A stretch of DNA of 64,000 nt. Origin: Paraphysomonas bandaiensis. Taxonomy: Eukaryota > Chrysophyceae. The first letter of the stretch is position 1; each line of letters begins with the position of its first letter. Shown here piece after piece: positions 57,137-64,000 of this stretch. Below the pieces are notes generated by a model. That model worked only from the letters and a program-made list of their open reading frames with translations, was not told the origin of the DNA and searched no databases. The DNA lies in NCBI GenBank assembly GCA_965644295.1, contig CBFFRP010000009.1:1-64000 (forward strand), in the 5' to 3' direction. The position numbers and the translations under genes are program-made.

Positions 57137-57435
57137 ATTAAATATCGACCTGTATGTATATATACATGTATGTATGTGTTAACTCATGTGTAAGATAGAG
57201 AGAAGGGACTATACATGCGTCTCCCTGTTGAAGAAGGGGCTGATGTCTTGCTTGTAGATCCAAGAGCAAATAAGCTCATTGTTGTAATGAAATGAATGGT
57301 ATGAGTTCAGATATAGTGATGTGTTGACATGCAGTGATGTGATGTGTATATATCTGAGATGACACTCTCTGTACTTACATACATACATATGGTGTATCCT
57401 GTACAGCAGTACTGTATATATCTACTTCATCCACA

Positions 57436-57585
57436 CAATCCGCAGTTAGCATCTTATTTTTCGGAAATATATCGAAGCAAAAATACTCTACATTACTGCA
57501 ATACAACTACGGCTGGCATACAGATAATTGTTGTCTCAATAATAGAGGCATCTTGGAACAAAAATATGCAAAGGATGAGTACACG
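57436..57585 (+). repeat. MITE-A copy upstream of the DUSP gene
   Basis: About 150 bp with the conserved core (AATACAACTACGGCTGG, AGATAATTGTTGTCTC). The terminal repeats are decayed. It lies 300 bp upstream of the DUSP gene start. Confidence 0.88.
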
Positions 57586-58366
57586 AGTACACGGATATAC
57601 TATACACACGTACTGTATATTCAGCAGCATATGAAGATATCAAGAAGAGGACAGAATTTGGTATACAACTGTACAGTTGAGTAGTGGTCAAAAATACCTG
57701 TTTTTGGTCTAATATGGACAATATATTCTTGAAAAAGTATAGTTTTTATAGTATGTTGGCTAGATATTCGGATATCCTTACTACACTCTGTAGACGTACA
57801 CTGTACTGTGCAGTATGGACAGCAGGATCATAGGTGCTGTGGACAAGTGGATATGCAATACAATGGATAGAATGGAGACAGACAACACACAACGCAGGAT
57901 ACAAGTAGTATAATGATGACTCCACAATGACGGATACTGCGATATAATTTGGTCAGGAGAGGTGCTACTACTTCACACATGCTAACCATACAACCATACA
58001 CCATACAATAGGCGTGTCTAGAAACTATGCATGCTTTCAGGCTTCCAGTATCCAAAATTGAAGCTTTGATAACATTTTAAACCTCTATGACAGACAACAG
58101 CTGTCGAAGCTACCAACAAGCTGATAGGTTGTTTGTACTTGACCTATACAAGCGATCATGGAGATAGTCTAGATTTTTATCTACTGCTTATGTATATTAA
58201 CTGTTCCTTTTAAAATAGAAATATATTAGTTATGAGTAGATACTATTATTGATTTAGTTCACGCTGCATTTATTCTAAGTTCAGCTTCAAACTTAATGGT
58301 GGTACATAAAACTGAGTGCAATAGTAGATTTCTGAAATCATATTCAACATAAGAAAATATATTACA
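57586..58366. other. Intergenic
   Basis: No gene. AT-rich sequence leading to the 3' end of the first sulfotransferase-like gene. Confidence 0.4.
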
Positions 58367-59909
58367 TTATGTCCACCAAGAATAATTGCTGCTCAAATTT
58401 ACACGGGGGACTACAACTACGCGTCCTCTATAACTATCTAGTTGTTTAAAGAATGAATCTAATGGAAACTTGGCATAAAACTGGCGGAGTCTCTGTGCCA
58501 TCGACTCGGAGAGAATAGCGCTGGGGTGTTTGTTATTCTTTTGGTTTGATATTGGGGTATTTCGCTTATGACTATGTCTGCGGAAGGAATCTGCTTCGGT
58601 CTTGTTTGGGTGCAAGAATGGAAATACCTCATCATGTAAAAAGCGAATACGGTCGTCAAAGACATGTTCTGACTGTGCAATCAGTATCCCAACATTACTG
58701 CTAATAAACAAGTCCGAGGACAACCATCCACACAGCTGTGGGAGGTATAGACTATTGAGAATAAGACCATAGGGCCTAGTATTCAATCTTTGTTTCTTAT
58801 GGCTGCTAGATCGCATGTGATTATCACTATGACGGCTAAAATCAGTATCGCTGTCGCTATTTTTGTTCAAACGTGAGCGAATACTGCCATGACTGCCACC
58901 CAGAGCGAAACCATGATTAGGTCCAAGAAGGAGTTTTCTGGAAGATGGATGGCTATTCAGTGCCTGAGAAACTCGTAATTGTAATAATTGGTAGGCTTCG
59001 AAAACTCCCTTCATACCATCAATCGATAGTTGTCCATTGAGTGCGTATGATGATATAGTTTGCAGCAACGGTTCCACATCGGGCGACGACAAGATACTGA
59101 GTTCGATAGACAAAATTCGCTCTAGTGGAAAAGCGTACCCTGAATTCCGAGACATTGCCTAAGGTTACTCGTTAGTGTGTCACATATAACATATCGAATC
59201 GCCACTCGAAATAAGTGTCGTGTATTGAGCTTACCATTCCGTGATTGAATAATGATATTGTACATTGAACAGGTTCTCTCAGCAGAGCCATGAAAAGAGG
59301 CTCAAAACCAGTCTCGTAATAAACCTGTAAGAGTGCACGAGACGCTCGTGCAGGAGAAAGTAGTAGAGCAGGGGACGCCGTGGCTGTGAACACAGGGGGA
59401 ACAAACGCATGAGAGCGCATATGCTCCCGACATACGGAAACACGGGAGCAACTTGAGACAGATTTGTTTAAAAAAATAGATGTTGGACATTCTAAAAGAC
59501 TCTTCAGCATATCGCCGTTACAAAAATCCGTTGCCGAATTACAACACAAATCCTTCTCCGTACCAAAAAAATTAAGCTCCTTCCAAGGAAAGACCTTACA
59601 TGGACACACCTTGCAAGGACACGTCATACTCGCGTTGTATGAGTAGATCAAAAAACCACTATGAAAGTTATGTAACATGTCCCATAGATCTGTCGTTCCT
59701 CCTTTGGCTGCACCAAGAATAACTAAACTGGGGATCGCTCCACTTTGCAAGCCTTTATGAGATTCTTTAAACTGATGGGGAACATTAACAGGCTCTGATG
59801 CATACAGTGCTATCAGGTAAATAGTCCACCATACAAACGTGTATTGTTTGTGCATTAAATCAAATATATCATATGATATTAATAGTAAATGAATGAACCA
59901 CCGTGCCAA
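58367..59909 (-). CDS. Sulfotransferase-like type II membrane protein, paralogue 1
   Basis: Two exons (59909-59235 and 59158-58367) with a 76-bp intron give 488 aa. A hydrophobic segment near the N-terminus (about residues 24-37) suggests a Golgi-type signal anchor. PSLVILGAAKGGTTDLWDML is the PAPS-binding 5'-phosphosulfate loop. LREPVQCTISLFNHG corresponds to the 3'-phosphate-binding segment (normally RDPVERAIS), here with altered residues. The middle carries a Cys-rich insert (TCPCKVCPCKV) and a Ser/His/Arg-rich insert absent from paralogue 2. It probably sulfates a glycan or secreted substrate. Divergent from the gene at 60347. Confidence 0.82.
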
Positions 59910-60346
59910 CCGTTAATTATCATGGTATGACATTGAGTGATGCATGTACGCATATATAGTATGGCCTGGTACACACCGCTGTAGTATATGGGGTCTCTGT
60001 ATATACTGTAGGAGTACGTCTCTAATTCCTACTTGAAAACCAAGAAAAGTTTTTAATATTGCCATTTTCTAGTCAACGAAACCAAAAGTATGTACAAAAC
60101 CCCCCAAAATGGATGATAAAAGTGGTATTATTTACAAGAATTCAGTTCTATTATAGTGGTGTGGTACATCATACCATAGTAGCACTATGAGAGATGATGA
60201 TACACAATATAAACATGAAGAAGACCTGCGTCTAGAGAATTGTATCTACCTACTCATTGATTTGAAGCATATGTATGGCATTAGATGACAGTACAGTGCT
60301 ATTCATGCTATAGAACCCCACACACAGTCTATATATGTATATATAG
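59910..60346. promoter_or_regulatory. Divergent region between the sulfotransferase paralogues
   Basis: 437 bp without a gene. It presumably carries both promoters. Confidence 0.4.
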
Positions 60347-61672
60347 ATGTACATACTTAACGATCTTCAGAGAGTTATATTGAAGATATATCAAATGAAT
60401 AATATGCATATGATGTGGTTGATTATATTAACTCTAGTCCAAGTGAATTGCACTGCTCATTCCAAGCCTATGACAACCAATGTGTCTACACATACTGGTC
60501 TATCCTCAAGAGCAGTTCCTAGTTTAGTGATACTAGGTACCGCCAAAGGTGGAACCACAGATTTATGGCATATTATTCACAAACTTAACATTGGATTTAA
60601 TCAATATCAAGTGGGTTCTAGTGAGTATATTCAAACCAAGAAGGAGTTAGAATTCTTCAGTAAATCGCGATGCTATTTATCTTCTGGAAGTTTGTGTCGA
60701 GCGGAAAACATGAAGATACTATTGCGTTGCCCTCGAAACATTATATCGAAGTACACCTTGGAGGACGAATACGTCATAGACGCTTGTCGAATTTGGCTAC
60801 AGGATAACAATATAGGTATATTGTATATTTGTTTCAGTTAGGCATTCTAATTTGCTTCATTCTTAGCTGCCCCTAGGTACACAGTAACTGCATCACCTTC
60901 TCTAATGTACGAGTTTGGCATTGCTTCTTATATTTTGGGAACCATACAGAAGGAAACTCGAGCTAGTCCTATCTATATAATGCTCTTGAAGGACCCCGTG
61001 GAGCGAGCAATATCATTGTACAATCACTGGTACGTACAGGAAGGAGAGAACGGATATTCTCTGACGCTTGAGCAACTCCTAGAGTTAGAGCTGGACCTCC
61101 TCTCTCAACCTGAGCCAACGAGGTATCTAGATTCTATATTATCTAGTTTTTCAGCGAATAGCAATGCAAAGAGTGCCCTCAAAGCGGTTGAGCTCCTGCG
61201 CGTATTTATGGAAAAATCGTTGCTTGATATTATGGAGAAAGAAGGAGGGCGACTCAATCTCCGGTCATTCGGACTCGTTTTGGATGGCTTCTATTTATCT
61301 CAGATACTAGGATGGCTGAAGGGAAAACCCTATGGGGTTAAGAAGCGTCTTCTCATTATTCAATCGGAGTACTTTGCAGCCAACCGAACCGATGTAATTA
61401 GGCACTCAATATTGCCATTCCTTTTTCCTCAACAGTCGAAAGCAGTGTTGGATACATACATCGAGAAAGCATATTTACCCACGATGCAAAATCGTAAGCC
61501 GAAGAAGAGTGCAAGGTCACACATCTCGTCAAGTTTGAGGAAAAGGCTCTGTATATTCTATAAATCAATGAATATGGGTGCATTGCTTTCGGATTTACAA
61601 TATAAGCAATACGCAGTTGTAGTGCCGTTTATATCTGGCGATTCTGTTAATTGGTGGTCGGATTGTGAATAA
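60347..61672 (+). CDS. Sulfotransferase-like type II membrane protein, paralogue 2
   Basis: Two exons (60347-60815 and 60867-61672) with a 51-bp intron give 424 aa, or 408 if translation starts at the Met codon at 60395. A hydrophobic N-terminal segment (MMWLIILTLVQV) is a signal anchor or signal peptide. The phosphosulfate loop is PSLVILGTAKGGTTDLWHII. The 3'-phosphate loop LLKDPVERAISLYNHW is intact, unlike that of paralogue 1. Both proteins end with a similar segment (RLRQFY or RLCIFYK, VVVP, and a final WW). The divergent pair probably arose by an inverted duplication followed by strong divergence. Confidence 0.85.
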
Positions 61673-61884
61673 TTAGCGTCAATAAATGACTACATTGTAT
61701 CACTAGTGTTGCTGTTTTTGTTTTTGTAGATTGCCGTATACACATAACATAGCCGTCACATAACATACACCTTGATTACAATTTTAAAATAATATTGTAT
61801 ATAAAAACTTAGAATTCGGATATTTCATGAATAGCATCACAAGAAACCATTACAACACAAACAACTGGCAAAAGTAGTGTGATA
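61673..61884. other. Short intergenic region between convergent genes
   Basis: 3' flanks only, with AATAAA at 61680 just after the sulfotransferase stop. Nothing else seen. Confidence 0.4.
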
Positions 61885-63430
61885 TTAGTTCAATGACTGG
61901 CTGTTTTTGATGTACTTCATCGGTGGCTCAGTAGAAATCTGGTTTGTTATAGTGGTGGCACTTCTCTTTTCACCAAGAAACGAAGAATAATCATCGTAAG
62001 TAAGTTCGCCAAAAATAGCTTTCCCATCACAATCAGGACCGAAAAGGTCTTTCCACGACATATCCGAACTCGTTATATTACTGATATCATCGCCGGTAAT
62101 TGTACCACGCTCTGTCTCTTTTACCTGCTCCACAATTCCTATGTCATCAGCACCCATTTGGAAATCATTTAGCGATGCATTCGTGACCGAGGTCTCGAGA
62201 TAACCTCCTTGCTCTTCGTCGGGGCTCACAAGATTCGCCTTGTCGGATGCACCGTACGAATTAACCTTGCTCTTTTCTAGATGTATTCCCATTTCGCTGA
62301 TAGAAGTCTCTAAAGTACTTTTGCCACCTTCATTTGCTACAGAATCAATTCTCATCACGAGTGTATCAATATCATCCTGGCGTATATGAGGTCGTGTAAT
62401 GACTTCTCTTATTTCATTCACCAAAGACATTGCTTCATCACGGCTAGCAGTGACCGACTGTGGAGATTTCTTCTCTCGTTTTCTCGCCATCACTATAAAA
62501 AATGTACTCATGGTAAATTTGATACCAGGGTGGGGAGAATCAATGCGCAACATAAAAGGGCTATGTCCGTAGTCACGAGAAAGAGATTCGATTCTGACTT
62601 TGATGATACTTCTTCCTCCTCTAAGTGGGTTGTCCTGGACTACGTTTACAGGAACAGGCTCTCCGAATCGTGATGTTGATGTACACATTGCACTGCAGTA
62701 CAGGGGCTGCTCAACAGCAGATGTTAGGAGTGTTTTGTTTTTGTCATATAGAGATATGCTTAAGGAAATATTATTTCTCTTAAGATCGTTAAAAAAAACT
62801 TCAGGAACACCCTCCTCCAAGACGAGCTCAGCGCATATAACCCGATAACAAGCTGATGTCTTCGCCGACAAGACACCTCCAACACTCCTTACTTGAAGAA
62901 AAAAGTCGTGCCCTATACAGTTATCCGGCATAACCATCATAACTGTGGTATGTCCCGAATAGATTACAGGAGTAGGCGTGACTTCTACCTGCAGAAGGGC
63001 ATGTTGAGTAAACTACTGTGCTCTGACCATGAACCTTACCAGAGGTTGATTGGTTTCTGATGAAATCGCACTAACCTCAACAGCAAGGGGTTCATCTCTG
63101 TATATAAACAATACATTAATGTTTCTGATACTATTACAAGGCTGTAAAGTACCCAAATATAGGTGGCAGTGAGGAGATGTCTTGGTTCACCAATGTCACA
63201 GTGACCTCGAAAGATTCTCCATAATACACAGCACCCTTATCATCAAGAGAGGACGAAATATGTAGAGCTCTAGTCATTTTCTTATTATATAATGCCTGTG
63301 TTAATTGATGTGTGTTGTTGCTTGTCAATGAGGATCTGACTGATAATAATGATTGCAACACAGTACAGAGTACAGCAGTGTTTGCTTCACGTTGAGAACA
63401 GAGTATTCTGAACCCCGTTGAGGAAAACAT
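61885..63430 (-). CDS. Unrecognised protein with beta-rich N-terminal half
   Basis: Three exons (63430-63153, 63097-63040, 62988-61885) join in phase to give 479 aa. Residues about 60-285 look like one or two beta-sandwich domains (YYGESFEVTVTLVNQ, RVICAELVLEEGVPEVFF, SIIKVRIESLSRDYG, FMLRIDSPHPGIKFTMS). They end in a basic stretch, ARKREKK. The rest is acidic, Ser/Asp-rich and probably disordered, ending in a basic PPMKYIK segment. The layout resembles transcription regulators with an Ig-like DNA-binding fold, but I cannot assign a family. An in-frame Met near residue 52 could be an alternative start. Confidence 0.75.
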
Positions 63431-63439
63431 TATTCGGAA

Positions 63440-63548
63440 GAGGAATCGTATCTTGAATGGGTAGATTGAGATTATTTCAGTTTATAGATATGATTCTGCA
63501 GATGAGGAATCGTATCTTCAATGGGTAGATTGAGATTATTCAGTTTAT
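63440..63548 (+). repeat. Tandem duplication, 64-bp period
   Basis: GAGGAATCGTATCTT and the following 30 bases occur at 63440-63485 and 63504-63548, right at the 5' end of the minus-strand gene. The duplication may contain part of its promoter. Confidence 0.9.
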
Positions 63549-63593
63549 ATTTTTTTCTTTGGGGAGTCCAATCCGTTACTCTCTCAGTGTTCT

Positions 63594-63744
63594 CTATACA
63601 GTGTTTTATATCTCATTTTTCGGGAATAAATTGAAGCAAATATACTCTATATTACTGATATACAATTACGGCAGAAATACAGATAATTGTTGTCTCAATA
63701 ATAGAGGCATCTTGGAACAAAAACATACAAAGGATGCCGATACG
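63594..63744 (+). repeat. MITE-A copy between two divergent gene starts
   Basis: Core and right end are well preserved (AAGGATGCCGATACG); the left end is decayed. It lies 164 bp from the gene to the left and 97 bp from the gene to the right. Confidence 0.88.
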
Positions 63745-63840
63745 CATATACATACAGTGGTGTGTGTTAACTCCATAAGAGTTAAGTAGACTTCTATTGC
63801 ATTGAGTACTCATATAAATATCCACATTGTGTGTATAATC

Positions 63841-63940
63841 ATGTTGATAGCAATTCATAATGCAAATGTTGGTTTTGAAGAAGAGTTGACTGAACTCTTA
63901 AAATCAAATAGTCATACAGTAACACTGTGTGATAGCGAGG
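63841..63940 (+). CDS. First exon of a gene leaving the window
   Basis: ATG at 63841 opens a frame (MLIAIHNANVGFEEELTELL, then KSNSHTVTLCDSE) that ends at a consensus donor, GAGG|GTGAGT, at 63940/63941. The residues after the Met are consistent with a Rossmann-like beta-alpha start, but the family cannot be told from 33 codons. Confidence 0.5.
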
Positions 63941-64000
63941 GTGAGTGATACGAAGCTCATCATACATCTCAATTAATATACTATTATATAGAATTTATTA

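Overview
The window is nuclear DNA from a eukaryote. It has spliced genes with GT-AG introns, mostly 46-60 bp, canonical histones H3 and H4, a cytosolic ribosomal P2 protein, Ty1/copia LTR retrotransposons, non-LTR retrotransposon relics and MITE-like repeats. The DNA is AT-rich and the standard genetic code fits every gene. I cannot name the species. The gene content and the 29-residue ankyrin repeats suggest a protist or alga, possibly a stramenopile, but this is inference. All exon structures below were joined by hand from phase-consistent GT/AG sites and have not been checked against transcripts.

Layout. 1-5653: a nearly complete, apparently intact copia element whose 5' LTR is cut by the window edge. 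6182-17890: ribosomal P2, a decayed gene, a TVP38/DedA-type membrane protein, a 2OG-Fe(II) oxygenase-like protein, a CAMK-type kinase with an acylation-type N-terminus, and a cyclophilin-SYF2 fusion. 18241-27800: two divergent H3/H4 pairs arranged as a 1.2-kb inverted duplication. They are surrounded by retrotransposon tails, nested MITEs and a second, internally deleted copia element. 28200-36472: an EF-hand protein, an acidic zinc-ribbon protein, a coiled-coil protein of unknown function and a TBC Rab-GAP. 36628-41909: a non-LTR retrotransposon relic, then an F-box/ankyrin gene between inverted repeats. 43116-57136: a TLC membrane protein, NDUFA8, CIR1, an RRM-TGS1 protein, a mitochondrial acyl-CoA dehydrogenase and a DUSP-IQ-C2-PH protein. 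58367-63940: two divergent sulfotransferase paralogues, an unrecognised 479-aa protein and the first exon of a gene that leaves the window.

The genes do not form one pathway. Loose themes are RNA processing (cyclophilin-SYF2, CIR1, RRM-TGS1) and membrane-anchored signalling (four proteins start with an N-myristoylation-type MG motif). The clearest unusual observations are the cyclophilin-SYF2 fusion, the DUSP-IQ-C2-PH protein, the inverted histone duplication in which one H3 copy has lost its 3' stem-loop, a 151-bp MITE family found mainly just upstream of genes, and a second MITE family whose 5-bp target duplications can be proved from unoccupied copies in the same window. I found no CRISPR array, tRNA or rRNA gene.
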